Below, piece after piece: positions 40,938 through 48,850 of a stretch of 52,265 nt of DNA. A program made the position numbers and the translations under genes. The number at the start of each line of letters is the position of its first letter. Within the stretch, counting starts at the first letter, position 1. The notes beneath the pieces were generated by a model. That model was not told the origin of the DNA and searched no databases. It worked only from the letters and a program-made list of their open reading frames with translations. Source of the DNA: Bacillus marinisedimentorum (GTDB lineage: Bacteria > Bacillota > Bacilli > Bacillales > Bacillaceae_O); contig NZ_LWBL02000048.1 in the NCBI RefSeq assembly GCF_001644195.2, forward strand, positions 1 through 52,265, read 5' to 3'.

Positions 40938-42131
40938 ATGCCTAAGATTGCAGTTGAAAATCTTACAAAGGTATTCGGAAAGAATCCGAAAGCAGCGGTT
41001 AAGCTGCTTAACGAAAATAAGACAAAAGACCAAATTTTGAAAGAAACTGGTATGACAGTCGGCGTAAACCAGGCTTCTTTTGAAGTGGAAGCAGGTGAAA
41101 TCTTTGTCATTATGGGACTGTCAGGGAGCGGTAAATCAACACTGGTGCGCCTGTTGAACCGTTTGATTGAACCGACAGCCGGAAGCATCTACATAGATGA
41201 TGAAGACCTATCTTCCATGAATAAACAACAGCTTCGTGAGGTCCGCAGAAAAAAGATGAGCATGGTTTTCCAGAAGTTCGCTTTATTCCCGCACCGTACG
41301 ATTTTAGAGAATGCGGAATACGGCCTGGAAGTGCAGGGAGTGGAGAAAGCGGACCGCCGAGAAAAAGCGACGCAGTCACTCGAAATGGTAGGTCTTGGAG
41401 GGTATATGGATAAGTACCCGAATGAGTTGTCCGGCGGTATGCAGCAGCGTGTCGGCCTGGCGCGGGCGCTTGCCAATGATCCGGATGTTCTCTTGATGGA
41501 TGAAGCCTTTTCAGCACTTGATCCCCTCATTCGGAAAGAAATGCAAGATGAGCTTCTTGACTTGCAGGAAACGATGCAAAAAACAATTATTTTCATTACC
41601 CATGATCTGGATGAAGCGCTCAGAATCGGCGATCGGATTGCACTGATGAAGGACGGGGCGATTGTACAGGTCGGTTCCCCTGAGGAAATTTTGATGAATC
41701 CGGCTAATGACTATGTTGAAAGATTCGTAGAGGACGTCGACCGTTCCAAAGTGTTTACGGCCCAGCACGTCATGAAACGTCCGGAAACAATCGATGTTGA
41801 TAAGCACGGCCCGCGGGTGGCACTGCAGCGCATGAGGGATGAGGGGATTTCCAGCATCTATGCAGTGAACCGGAAAAAGGAACTGTTCGGTTTTGTTACG
41901 GCTGATAAAGCTTCTGCTGCCGTAAAAGAAGGCGAAAAAGATATCAGGGCGATCCTTGAGACAGATGTTCCAAAGGTTTCACTTGATACGCCGCTAAATG
42001 AACTATTTGATATCATCCATGATACTCCAGTACCGATAGCGGTTGTTGAAGGGGAAATTCTAAAAGGCATTGTCGTAAGGGGATCCGTTCTCGCGGTTCT
42101 GGCTGGAAATGAGGTGAACGGATATGAATGA
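40938..42131 (+). CDS. opuAA: OpuAA-type glycine betaine ABC transporter ATPase (397 aa)
   Basis: The ATP-binding subunit of a ProV/OpuAA-type osmoprotectant importer. Family N-terminal block '[19 protein letters not shown]' leads to Walker A 'GLSGSGKST' (about 60-68), '[13 protein letters not shown]', signature '[15 protein letters not shown]', Walker B '[12 protein letters not shown]' and '[10 protein letters not shown]'. Two CBS domains follow from about 270 to 397, which in this family sense ionic strength or cyclic-di-AMP. The start has a good GGGTGTGAG RBS. It overlaps opuAB by 8 nt. Homologues in B. subtilis take up glycine betaine and give salt tolerance. Confidence 0.9.
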   Translation: MPKIAVENLTKVFGKNPKAAVKLLNENKTKDQILKETGMTVGVNQASFEVEAGEIFVIMGLSGSGKSTLVRLLNRLIEPTAGSIYIDDEDLSSMNKQQLREVRRKKMSMVFQKFALFPHRTILENAEYGLEVQGVEKADRREKATQSLEMVGLGGYMDKYPNELSGGMQQRVGLARALANDPDVLLMDEAFSALDPLIRKEMQDELLDLQETMQKTIIFITHDLDEALRIGDRIALMKDGAIVQVGSPEEILMNPANDYVERFVEDVDRSKVFTAQHVMKRPETIDVDKHGPRVALQRMRDEGISSIYAVNRKKELFGFVTADKASAAVKEGEKDIRAILETDVPKVSLDTPLNELFDIIHDTPVPIAVVEGEILKGIVVRGSVLAVLAGNEVNGYE

Positions 42132-42972
42132 ATTGTTTCCGAAAATCCCACTCGATATATGGATCGACAACCTGGTTGAATGGCTTGTGGATAACGCGAC
42201 CTGGTTTTTTGATCCGGTAAAAGACTCGCTCGATTGGTTCGTGGATTGGCTGAGCATGACCTTGCTGCTTGTGCCGTCCTGGCTCTTCATTGTCGTGGTT
42301 GCGGCAGCAAGCTTCTTTTTGGCAAGGCGCAAAATCGGCCTTCCGATTTTTGTCCTGCTCGGATTATTCCTGATTGATAATCTCGGATACTGGGAAGCTA
42401 CCATCCTGACGCTGTCACTTGTTTTGACTGCCAGTTTGATATCCGTCGTAATCGGAATTCCGATCGGCATCTGGATGGCGAGAAGCAAAGTTGTTGAAAG
42501 CATTATTACGCCAGTTCTGGACTTTATGCAGACGATGCCTGCATTTGTATACTTGATCCCTGCGGTCTCTTTCTTTGGAATCGGGATGGTGCCGGGGATC
42601 ATCGCATCTGTCATTTTCGCAATGCCGCCGACAGTAAGGTTTACAAACCTGGGAATCAGGCAAGTATCTCCTGAATTGATTGAAGCGGCAGATGCATTCG
42701 GTTCCACTGGCAATCAGAAACTGTACAAAGTGCAGCTTCCGATGGCCAAGAAAACGATCATGGCCGGCATCAATCAGACCATCATGCTTGCACTATCCAT
42801 GGTCGTCATCGCCTCTATGATCGGAGCGAAAGGGCTTGGTGTTGAAGTCTACAGATCCATTACACGCAATGAGCCTGGACAGGGTTTTGAATCAGGGCTC
42901 GCTATTGTTATTCTGGCCATTGTGCTGGACCGGATTTCACAAAACCTGAACAGGCAAAAATTTGATCAGTAG
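42124..42972 (+). CDS. opuAB: OpuAB-type glycine betaine ABC transporter permease (282 aa)
   Basis: A ProW-like membrane subunit. An N-terminal amphipathic part ('[20 protein letters not shown]') precedes about seven helices. The cytoplasmic coupling loop '[30 protein letters not shown]' is the EAA motif that docks the ATPase. Its length matches B. subtilis OpuAB, and it lacks the fused substrate-binding domain of lactococcal OpuABC. GAGGTG lies before the ATG inside the end of opuAA, so translation is coupled. An intercistronic hairpin follows, before the binding protein. Confidence 0.9.
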   Translation: MNELFPKIPLDIWIDNLVEWLVDNATWFFDPVKDSLDWFVDWLSMTLLLVPSWLFIVVVAAASFFLARRKIGLPIFVLLGLFLIDNLGYWEATILTLSLVLTASLISVVIGIPIGIWMARSKVVESIITPVLDFMQTMPAFVYLIPAVSFFGIGMVPGIIASVIFAMPPTVRFTNLGIRQVSPELIEAADAFGSTGNQKLYKVQLPMAKKTIMAGINQTIMLALSMVVIASMIGAKGLGVEVYRSITRNEPGQGFESGLAIVILAIVLDRISQNLNRQKFDQ

Positions 42973-43003
42973 CATTAACGACGGCTTTTGGCGTACATTG
43001 TTT

Positions 43004-43034
43004 GAAGGGTCCCGCGGGTGTTCCACGGGCCTTC
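43004..43034 (+). promoter_or_regulatory. Intercistronic hairpin between opuAB and opuAC
   Basis: GAAGG and CCTTC with inner CCCG/CGGG form an imperfect hairpin, without a good T-run, 30 nt after opuAB. It may protect the upstream 3' end or tune the ratio of binding protein to permease. Confidence 0.45.
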
Positions 43035-43075
43035 TTATATAAAATATTAAATTTATAAAAGGGAGATTGATTACA

Positions 43076-44008
43076 ATGCCAAAATTGAATTGGAAAAAGC
43101 TTGGTCTAACGGCAGGCTTATCCTTATCTCTGATCGTTGCAGGCTGCGGCGGCGGAGAAGAAGAGGCGGAAAACAACAAGAATGGCGGTTCAGAAGGCGG
43201 CGAAAGCGCGTCAGTTGCAGAACAGCTTGATCATACGATAACTGGCATCGATGCCGGTGCAGGTGTCATGCAGGCTGCTGAAGATGCAATAGAGAAGTAT
43301 GGACTCGACAGCTATGAGTTGCAGGCAAGTTCCTCAGCTGCAATGACCCAGGCTCTGACTGACGCCATCGAAGCTGAAGAGGCGATTGTCGTAACAGGCT
43401 GGACACCGCACTGGAAATTCTCAAAGTACGACCTTAAGTATCTTGATGATCCGGAAGGCGTTTTTGGCGGGGAAGAAAAGATCCATACGATTGCCCGCAA
43501 AGGCCTGGAAGGAGATATGCCGAATGCGTATAAAATCCTTGACCAGTTCAATTGGGAAACAAGTGACATGGAAAGCGTAATGCTTGAAGTGAATGAAGGA
43601 GCCGATCCTGAAGAAGCGGCTGCCAACTGGATCAAAGAAAATGAAGAGAAGGTTGCAGAATGGACTGAAGGCGCAGAGGAAGTTGACGGGAAAGAAATCA
43701 GCCTTGCTTATGTAGCCTGGGATTCAGAAATTGCCTCCACAAACTTGATTGCAACAGTTCTTGAAGACATGGGCTTTAAAGTGGATATGACTCAGGTCGA
43801 AGCAGCGCCGATGTGGGCAGCAGTTGCCAACGGTGATGCTGATGCGATTGTCGCTGCCTGGCTTCCGGGCACACATGCCGCTTACATGGAAGATTACGAA
43901 GCGGATGTGGAAGACCTTGGGCCGAACCTTGAAGGTGCGAAAGTCGGACTTGTCGTTCCGTCTTATATGGAAATCGACTCCATTGAAGATTTGAAAGCAG
44001 AAGAATAA
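43076..44008 (+). CDS. opuAC: OpuAC-type glycine betaine binding lipoprotein (310 aa)
   Basis: The extracytoplasmic binding protein of the importer. The lipobox 'LSLIVAGC' has the lipidated Cys near residue 24, followed by a Gly/Glu/Asn linker. The domain order is 'dislocated', as in B. subtilis and lactococcal OpuAC: the half with 'VVTGWTPHWKFSKYDLKYLDDP' comes first and the half with 'LAYVAWDSEIASTNL' and 'AAWLPGTHAAYME' comes second. Tryptophans in these blocks would form the cage for the quaternary ammonium group. The ATG 43076 is served by GGGAG; the TTG at 43067 is too near. It ends the operon at a strong terminator. Confidence 0.92.
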   Translation: MPKLNWKKLGLTAGLSLSLIVAGCGGGEEEAENNKNGGSEGGESASVAEQLDHTITGIDAGAGVMQAAEDAIEKYGLDSYELQASSSAAMTQALTDAIEAEEAIVVTGWTPHWKFSKYDLKYLDDPEGVFGGEEKIHTIARKGLEGDMPNAYKILDQFNWETSDMESVMLEVNEGADPEEAAANWIKENEEKVAEWTEGAEEVDGKEISLAYVAWDSEIASTNLIATVLEDMGFKVDMTQVEAAPMWAAVANGDADAIVAAWLPGTHAAYMEDYEADVEDLGPNLEGAKVGLVVPSYMEIDSIEDLKAEE

Positions 44009-44012
44009 TAGA

Positions 44013-44038
44013 AAAAAGCCGGGGCAACCCGGCTTTTT
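44013..44038 (+). terminator. Terminator after the OpuA-type operon
   Basis: AAAAAGCCGGG and CCCGGCTTTTT form an 11-bp stem with a 4-nt loop, 5 nt past the opuAC stop. Confidence 0.93.
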
Positions 44039-44249
44039 GTTATGGCTGTCGCTGAAAATAAATTGACTAACTTCTTCATACTCATTTTCAATTAGCGAAT
44101 GTCCCTGTTATAAACTGCCGGCTTTTCACGGACGGCCTATCGGGCCCTATTGGAGCCTTTGGTAAAAGGAATAATAACCATGAAACTCGGTTAAAAAAGA
44201 CAACCGAAACAGTCGTCCCGATAACCGGGTGCTTGCAGTAGTTCGTTTT

Positions 44250-44609
44250 TTATTTTGATGAAGCAGCTTTTTCGAGGTCATCCATCGACTGCTCGATTTT
44301 CTGCAGCTCATCCTGTATTTTTTTCTGATGAGGTTCGATTTCTTTTTTCCACTGTTCAATGGATTTTTTCAAGTCATCCGAAAAGTCTTTTATGATGACA
44401 GCGCTTTCTTTTGAAGTCTGTTCCACTTGCTCTTTGATGGCTATGCCGCTCCTTTTAATGTCAGAAAACGTATCTTTCACGTTGCCGCTGCACTTCTGGA
44501 TATTCCTACGGAGTTCTTTGCCCGACTGTGGTGCTGTGAATAAAATTGCAGCCCCTGCTGTTACACCCCCGACAACAACGCCAGCCATCAATGACTTTAA
44601 TTGTCCCAT
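44250..44609 (-). CDS. yhaH: YhaH, YtxH-domain protein (119 aa)
   Basis: An N-terminal hydrophobic segment 'MAGVVVGGVTAGAAILFTAPQSGKELR' is the YtxH-domain opening, followed by a long charged helix with heptad spacing. YtxH proteins are general-stress (sigma-B) associated in B. subtilis; the biochemical role is unknown. It is membrane-tethered with the helical part probably cytoplasmic. The start has an AGGGA RBS. It lies where B. subtilis has yhaH between hpr and trpP, but here the DUF5667 and OpuA-type genes are inserted between it and scoC. A 240-nt spacer on its 3' side shows nothing recognisable. Confidence 0.85.
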   Translation of the reverse strand: MGQLKSLMAGVVVGGVTAGAAILFTAPQSGKELRRNIQKCSGNVKDTFSDIKRSGIAIKEQVEQTSKESAVIIKDFSDDLKKSIEQWKKEIEPHQKKIQDELQKIEQSMDDLEKAASSK

Positions 44610-44815
44610 TTGTTGTCCCTCCCAACCAAATATGATACCCTATACCATTATTATAAATATTCTGCCTTCTTACGTCATTCCTTTTCTTTAGAAGAAAGAT
44701 AAAAAGACGTTTTAATAATTGGAAACCGGGGAAAAGTAATCGAGTTTAGAGCTGAATATTTTATACATACACTATTTGTACATTTCATAGTATTAAAGGA
44801 AAGGGGACCGGAAAA

Positions 44816-45013
44816 ATGGCAGGAATCCTTTTCTGTTTACTGATTATAGGTATACTGTCTGTCTATGCAGCCTTTAACTATTTTAAGGTGGGAATCAACA
44901 GAAATGCGCCGGAAACAAAAAGGGCGGCCGCAAAAGGAAATGCTGTGCGCTTTTTAATTCTTGGCCTCATCAGTACAGCGGCTGCATGCATCTTTTTATT
45001 TTTTTCTTTGTAA
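44816..45013 (+). CDS. Small two-helix membrane protein (65 aa)
   Basis: I do not recognise the family. Helix 1 is 'ILFCLLIIGILSVYAAFNYF'; a basic loop 'GINRNAPETKRAAAKGNAV' follows and should be cytoplasmic; helix 2 is 'FLILGLISTAAACIFLFF'. Both termini would face outward. AAAGGAAAGGGG lies upstream, and the ATG follows 9-12 nt later. It is a lone plus-strand gene between yhaH and the convergent trpP. The stop is 5 nt from a truncated copy of the R2 repeat. No homologue in B. subtilis comes to mind at this place. Confidence 0.7.
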   Translation: MAGILFCLLIIGILSVYAAFNYFKVGINRNAPETKRAAAKGNAVRFLILGLISTAAACIFLFFSL

Positions 45014-45018
45014 ATGAA

Positions 45019-45069
45019 GGCTCTGTTAAACGCTAGTGTTGATTTCCGCTACAGGTACTCGCTTTTACC
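45019..45069 (+). repeat. R2/MITE-like repeat, truncated left-end copy
   Basis: About 51 bases begin GGCTCTGTTAAACGCTAG and match the left end of the element at 46988-47238 with only about three differences. The right part, including the other inverted end, is missing. It sits between the small membrane gene and the trpP terminator. Confidence 0.85.
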
Positions 45070-45094
45070 AGATGACAAACTAAAAGCAGCAAAA

Positions 45095-45126
45095 AAAGGA
45101 CCCGGGCTTCAGCCTCCGGGTCCTTT
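45095..45126 (-). terminator. Terminator after trpP
   Basis: AAAGGACCCGG and CCGGGTCCTTT form an 11-bp stem with a 10-nt loop. On the minus strand a run of seven T follows, 8 nt past the trpP stop. Confidence 0.9.
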
Positions 45127-45133
45127 CGGTGTT

Positions 45134-45664
45134 TCAATTGTTATACCGCACTGCAAATCGCCCCTTAACAGATGCAGCTGCCGGATAAACCAAAAACATG
45201 AGTCCGCTGTTTAATGCGGCGGCCGGCAATACGACTGCTAAAAAGAGCGGCGTGAATGTCGCTCCGCCAGGGAGTCCGACAATCAGCAGTGCAGATAAAA
45301 GGAAAATCGATCCGCTTATTAACGTTCCTGCAAGCGCCAGGACGATGGATGTCACCGCAGGGCGATTTTCCATCAGTTTCTTTACTGCAAGGAACAACAG
45401 ATAAAATATGAATGCCGTAAAAAACTTATCTATGATATTTGGCAGCTGTCCGCCTGGAAACCCTGTTGTCATAGCTGACAGGAATCCGGTGACCGCCCCG
45501 GCAAGCAGAACGTTCTTAACCCCTGGAAACAGCATTATTGCCAAAAACATCATCGTAAGCAGCATATCCGGCTTCATGCCAAGGAAAAACGGCGGCATGA
45601 CCGCATGCAGTACAGCACCCATTCCAATCAAAAGCGCAATCGACACAAGTTCTCTCATTTTCAT
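45134..45664 (-). CDS. trpP: TrpP, tryptophan transporter (176 aa)
   Basis: A small membrane protein with about five or six helices and the TrpP-type start 'MRELVSIALLIGMGAVLHAVMPPFFLGMKPDM'. Gly/Pro-rich turns and 'FPGGQLPNIIDKFFTAFIFYLL' follow the family. In B. subtilis TrpP imports tryptophan and its translation is repressed by TRAP. Here six regularly spaced NAG triplets cover the RBS, so the same control is expected. The start may be ATG 45664 or, with better RBS spacing, ATG 45658. It lies next to serC in the same order as in B. subtilis. A strong terminator closes it. Confidence 0.92.
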   Translation of the reverse strand: MKMRELVSIALLIGMGAVLHAVMPPFFLGMKPDMLLTMMFLAIMLFPGVKNVLLAGAVTGFLSAMTTGFPGGQLPNIIDKFFTAFIFYLLFLAVKKLMENRPAVTSIVLALAGTLISGSIFLLSALLIVGLPGGATFTPLFLAVVLPAAALNSGLMFLVYPAAASVKGRFAVRYNN

Positions 45665-45705
45665 TTCCTCATCTCTCCTCTTCTCATACTAATCTGGTAT
45701 CCCTC
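45652..45705 (-). promoter_or_regulatory. TRAP-binding site over the trpP ribosome binding site
   Basis: Reading the mRNA 5'-3': CAG (45694-45696), UAG (45689-45691), GAG (45683-45685), GAG (45678-45680), GAG (45673-45675), GAG (45668-45670), with spacers of 2, 3, 2, 2 and 2 nt. One more GAG lies 6 nt upstream and another after the start codon. TRAP binds NAG repeats spaced 2-3 nt. The site covers the RBS. Confidence 0.75.
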
Positions 45706-45797
45706 CAACAATGCACTATTGCCTGCTGCGAGGGTAAAGGTATTATATCACTTCAGTAATTGAAAGGGAACCGTTAATGCGAAATTTTCTGACAAAG

Positions 45798-46880
45798 TCA
45801 TTGATGCCGGCGCTGAAATCCGACCATGAAATCACTCAGCGCTTCACAGGCTTCCATACTGACAGCATTATATGCGGAAGCGCGGCAGCCTCCGATTGAT
45901 CGATGGCCGTTTAGCCCGCTGAATCCAAGTTCTTTCGCTTCTTGCAGAAATGCTTCAGTCAGTGTTTCATCTGGAAGGGTAAAGGTGATATTCATTAAGG
46001 AACGGCTGTTTTTATCGGCATGCCCGGTGTAAAAACCGCTGCTTCCATCAATGGCATCATAAATCATCGCCGATTTTTTCCGGTTTGTCTGTTCGACTCC
46101 GGCCAATCCGCCGTTTCGCTTGATCCATTTAAGGATAAGATTCATCATATAAATAGAAAATGTCGGCGGGGTATTATATAGAGATTTCTTTTCAGCATGC
46201 GTGCGGTAGTCGAGCATCGTCGGCAGGCCGTCAGGGATATCCTCAAGCAATTCTTTTTTTAGGATGACGACTGTCACTCCGGATGGACCCATGTTTTTTT
46301 GGGCGCCGGCATAAATGAGCGAAAACCGCTCGACAGGGAGTTCCCTGCTGAGTATATCACTGGACATATCCGCAAACAGCGGTGTTTTTCCGGTATCGGG
46401 AATATCCTGCCATTGCGTTCCGTAAATTGTATTGTTTGTCGTGAGATGTACATATGCGGCATCATGAGGAATAGAAAGCTGCGGGTCGGGGATAGCCCGG
46501 TATCCGCCTTCCTTGCCGCTCGCAATGACAGCTGTTTCACCAGCAAGTTTTGCTTCTTTGAGGGCTTTTTCGGACCATGATCCAGTCAGTGCGTAAGCAC
46601 CCAGTTTTCCCGCTTTCAGGAAGTTCATTGGGAGCATGGCGAACTGCGTGCTGGCCCCGCCCTGCAGAAAAAGGATGTCATACTCATCCGGCAGGCGGTA
46701 ATGTTCTCTGAGCAAGGCTTTCGTTTCTTCGTGGACCGCTTCATATGCTTTGCTGCGATGGCTCAGTTCCATGACGGACATTCCTGTTCCCTGGAAATCA
46801 AGCAGTTCTTCCTGGGCCTGTGTCAAAACTTCTGCCGGCAGTGCAGCGGGTCCTGCGTTAAAATTGTAAGCGCGTTTCAT
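45798..46880 (-). CDS. serC: SerC, phosphoserine aminotransferase (360 aa)
   Basis: A PLP enzyme (fold type I) converting 3-phosphohydroxypyruvate and glutamate to phosphoserine in serine synthesis. The start 'MKRAYNFNAGPAALPAEVL' is family-typical. The PLP lysine is K195 in 'LIYAGAQKNMGPSGV'; the 'LQGGASTQFAMLPMNFL' phosphate-cup and 'TPPTFSIYMMNLILKWI' blocks are present, and the C terminus has 'GLNGHRSIGGCRASAYNA' with phosphate-binding His-Arg. The length is normal. AAAGGAA lies about 10 nt upstream. It is 134 nt upstream of trpP on the same strand, without a clear terminator between. A palindrome and a mobile-element-like repeat lie just upstream. Confidence 0.96.
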   Translation of the reverse strand: MKRAYNFNAGPAALPAEVLTQAQEELLDFQGTGMSVMELSHRSKAYEAVHEETKALLREHYRLPDEYDILFLQGGASTQFAMLPMNFLKAGKLGAYALTGSWSEKALKEAKLAGETAVIASGKEGGYRAIPDPQLSIPHDAAYVHLTTNNTIYGTQWQDIPDTGKTPLFADMSSDILSRELPVERFSLIYAGAQKNMGPSGVTVVILKKELLEDIPDGLPTMLDYRTHAEKKSLYNTPPTFSIYMMNLILKWIKRNGGLAGVEQTNRKKSAMIYDAIDGSSGFYTGHADKNSRSLMNITFTLPDETLTEAFLQEAKELGFSGLNGHRSIGGCRASAYNAVSMEACEALSDFMVGFQRRHQ

Positions 46881-46907
46881 CGATTGACATTCCTTTCTTC
46901 AAAGAAT

Positions 46908-46927
46908 TGCTTTATCATGATAAAGCA
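46908..46927. promoter_or_regulatory. Perfect 20-bp palindrome in the serC 5' region
   Basis: TGCTTTATCATGATAAAGCA is a perfect 10+10 palindrome 28 nt upstream of the serC start. It may be an operator or a leader hairpin. No known regulator consensus fits. Confidence 0.6.
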
Positions 46928-46987
46928 GAAGGTTTTCTATATCGTATCATGAAATAATGATATGGACTATAATGTTTTTTAATATTT

Positions 46988-47238
46988 GGCTCTGTTAAAC
47001 GCTAGTGTTGATTTCCGTTGCAGGTACTCGCTTTCACCCAAGGGCACAAGTGCGACATCTGTTCCTGCTTCCCTTCGGTCGCACTCGCAGTGTCTTCTTT
47101 GCCGCGGGGCGGGCGCTGAGCCTCCTCGTCGCTGGCGCTCCTGCGGGGTCTCAGCTATCCCGCTAGTCCCGCAGGAGTCTCGCACCTTCCACTCCAATCA
47201 ACCAGTATAAAAAATCAACATGGAACTTTAACATAGCC
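46988..47238. mobile_element. MITE-like element with terminal inverted repeats and 8-bp target duplication
   Basis: A 251-bp non-coding unit bounded by GGCTCTGTTAAA and TTTAACATAGCC, which are inverted with one mismatch. It is flanked on both sides by TAATATTT (46980-46987 and 47239-47246), an 8-bp target duplication. The interior is GC-rich with long inverted segments (CTGAGCCTCCTCG...). No transposase is encoded. IS6-family elements also begin GGYTCTGTT and make 8-bp duplications, so mobilisation by an enzyme of that type is possible. Confidence 0.8.
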
Positions 47239-47281
47239 TAATATTTAAAAATGTCTGTAAAAAATGAAAGGAGTTTTAAGT

Positions 47282-48175
47282 TTGTACCGCAACAATAAAC
47301 CAGTTCATCTCAGCCCTTATGATCATCCTGACATCTATCCCGGACCTCGGCCTTCTTCTTCTTTTGTTTTTCACCATGGCCAGGCTCACCGCCTCGAGCT
47401 GGAAAAGGGAAAACCGCTTGAAAAGTCGACGATCCATCTTTCTGCAAATAACGAAATTGCCGGGACGCTCGTCACTGCCGGTTTTGAACAGGCGGAGCTT
47501 GCTGCCTTTCTTGACAGGTATAATTTTCCCCATCTGGATGACCGTGTACCGGTTGTGGCTTACGGATCCAATGTGTGCCTGGCCCAGCTGCAGTATAAAT
47601 TTTCACTGGATCCGAGCCTGAATGATCCGTTTATTGCCGTACGCAGCACCATTACCGATTCAGATATTGTATACGGAAGTTTTCTGGCCCCGTATGGAGC
47701 AATGCCGGCAGTTATCGCTCCGGTAAAAGGGGCCGAGATTGAAGTGTGGGTGACGCTTGTTGACCGAAACCAGCTGGAACTCGTGAACAGGACAGAAGCT
47801 TCATACGAGCTCAGAAAGCATAAAGGCGGAAAGGTTGTCCTTGAAAACGGACAGATATTCGATACCCTTTATGCATACTATTATCCGAAGGCGCTTAAAT
47901 GGGACGGCACCATGACCAGATATAAAGATATTCCGGGCAATTCACCGCTCCCCTCCGTATGGGAAGCAGATATGATTAACCGGCTCAAAGATGAAATGAA
48001 ATTCAACGGCACACGTGAAGAATTCATTCATTCACTTCGCTGGGACATCGATTTCAAATTCAGGGTCAATGAATTGCTGCAGCAATCAGAAGAAAATTTC
48101 GTTCATCCTGACTGGGAAACATCCGGAGAACTTCTCACCATGTACAGCATCGGAAGCACGTTCAAAAAGGAATGA
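47282..48175 (+). CDS. GGCT-fold (gamma-glutamylcyclotransferase-like) protein (297 aa)
   Basis: I do not know a named homologue. The segment 'RVPVVAYGSNVCLAQLQYKF' (YGSN at 94-97) is the phosphate/alpha-carboxylate loop of the GGCT/AIG2 fold, and 'FLAPYGAMPAVIAPVKGAEI EVWVTLV' plus 'ELVNRTEASYELR' (E172) fit the later strands and the position of the catalytic Glu. The N-terminal 80 residues and C-terminal 90 residues are extra and not recognised. It may therefore be a cyclotransferase for a gamma-glutamyl or similar amine, by inference only. TTG 47282 is chosen because AAAGGAG lies 8 nt upstream; the ATG at 47264 is part of that region. Confidence 0.65.
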   Translation: MYRNNKPVHLSPYDHPDIYPGPRPSSSFVFHHGQAHRLELEKGKPLEKSTIHLSANNEIAGTLVTAGFEQAELAAFLDRYNFPHLDDRVPVVAYGSNVCLAQLQYKFSLDPSLNDPFIAVRSTITDSDIVYGSFLAPYGAMPAVIAPVKGAEIEVWVTLVDRNQLELVNRTEASYELRKHKGGKVVLENGQIFDTLYAYYYPKALKWDGTMTRYKDIPGNSPLPSVWEADMINRLKDEMKFNGTREEFIHSLRWDIDFKFRVNELLQQSEENFVHPDWETSGELLTMYSIGSTFKKE

Positions 48176-48193
48176 AGTATTCTGCTGTCTGGT

Positions 48194-48219
48194 GATTGCC
48201 TGGCAATTGCCAGGCAATC
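48194..48219. repeat. 26-nt perfect palindrome, TGCCTGGCA repeat
   Basis: The core TGCCTGGCAATTGCCAGGCA is extended to 26 nt of perfect symmetry. It lies 18 nt past the GGCT-fold stop. The same core recurs at 52238-52263. Confidence 0.85.
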
Positions 48220-48238
48220 CATTCAGGCGGGATAACAA

Positions 48239-48261
48239 AAAACGGCCGGGAAGGCCGTTTT
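48239..48261 (+). terminator. Terminator after the GGCT-fold gene
   Basis: AAAACGGCC and GGCCGTTTT form a 9-bp stem with a 5-nt loop and further T's (TTTTGTTTG). Confidence 0.85.
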
Positions 48262-48308
48262 GTTTGCCATACAGGAAATATAAATTGTCAGCAAGGGAAG
48301 TATTTCGA

Positions 48309-48416
48309 TGCAGCGGCTAACGTCATAGGCGGTGATCCCCTCCGGAAGGAAAGACCGCCTTCCTGCGGGTGCTCCCGCTTATGCGCACGCCGCTAAGCGG
48401 GCGCCTTGCGCTTTTC
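48309..48416 (-). repeat. GC-rich intergenic repeat R1, copy 3
   Basis: The copy shares 'cagcggcta', 'ggtgatcccctccgg' and 'cgccgctaagcgggcgcc' with copy 2. It ends 12 nt from the hit stop codon. Relative to copy 2 it lacks the 'cagctccagg' end. Confidence 0.85.
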
Positions 48417-48427
48417 TAATATGTAGC

Positions 48428-48850
48428 TTATTCAATCCCGTCTGCGATTGTCCGGGCGATTTCCTGCAGTTTTTCTGGCGTATACGCACTGTTATTTGTT
48501 TCCCATACCGCACCGAAGCCGTCGCCTTTTCCGTAACGCGGGAGCAGGTGGATGTGGAAGTGGAAGACGGATTGGCCGGCGGGTTCTTCGTTGTTGTTCA
48601 AGACATTCAAGCCAATCGGCTCATATTGTTTTTTAATCGCATCCGCAATTTTAGGGACCGCTGCGAACACATTTGCGGCAACTTCCGGCGGGAGCTCATA
48701 CACATCTTTGTGGTGTTCTTTTGGAATAACGAGCGTATGGCCTTTTGTCACCTGAGAGATGTCAAGAAATGAAAAAACATGTTCATCTTCATAAACTTTG
48801 GCGGATGGGATTTCTCCATCGATGATTTTACAGAAAATACAATCAGGCAT
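48428..48850 (-). CDS. hit: Hit, histidine-triad nucleotide-binding protein (140 aa)
   Basis: A HIT-superfamily hydrolase of the HINT branch, acting on nucleoside phosphoramidates or related nucleotides. The zinc-type N terminus 'MPDCIFCKIIDGEIPSAKVYED' has C4 and C7, followed by 'FLDISQVTKGHTLVIPKEHH' and the active site 'GQSVFHFHIHLLPRY' (HFHIH at 97-101). The start at 48850 is supported by AAAGGA and by the family N terminus; the longer frame to 48940 adds an unlikely extension. It is divergent from ecsABC, as in B. subtilis, across a long spacer. Confidence 0.95.
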   Translation of the reverse strand: MPDCIFCKIIDGEIPSAKVYEDEHVFSFLDISQVTKGHTLVIPKEHHKDVYELPPEVAANVFAAVPKIADAIKKQYEPIGLNVLNNNEEPAGQSVFHFHIHLLPRYGKGDGFGAVWETNNSAYTPEKLQEIARTIADGIE

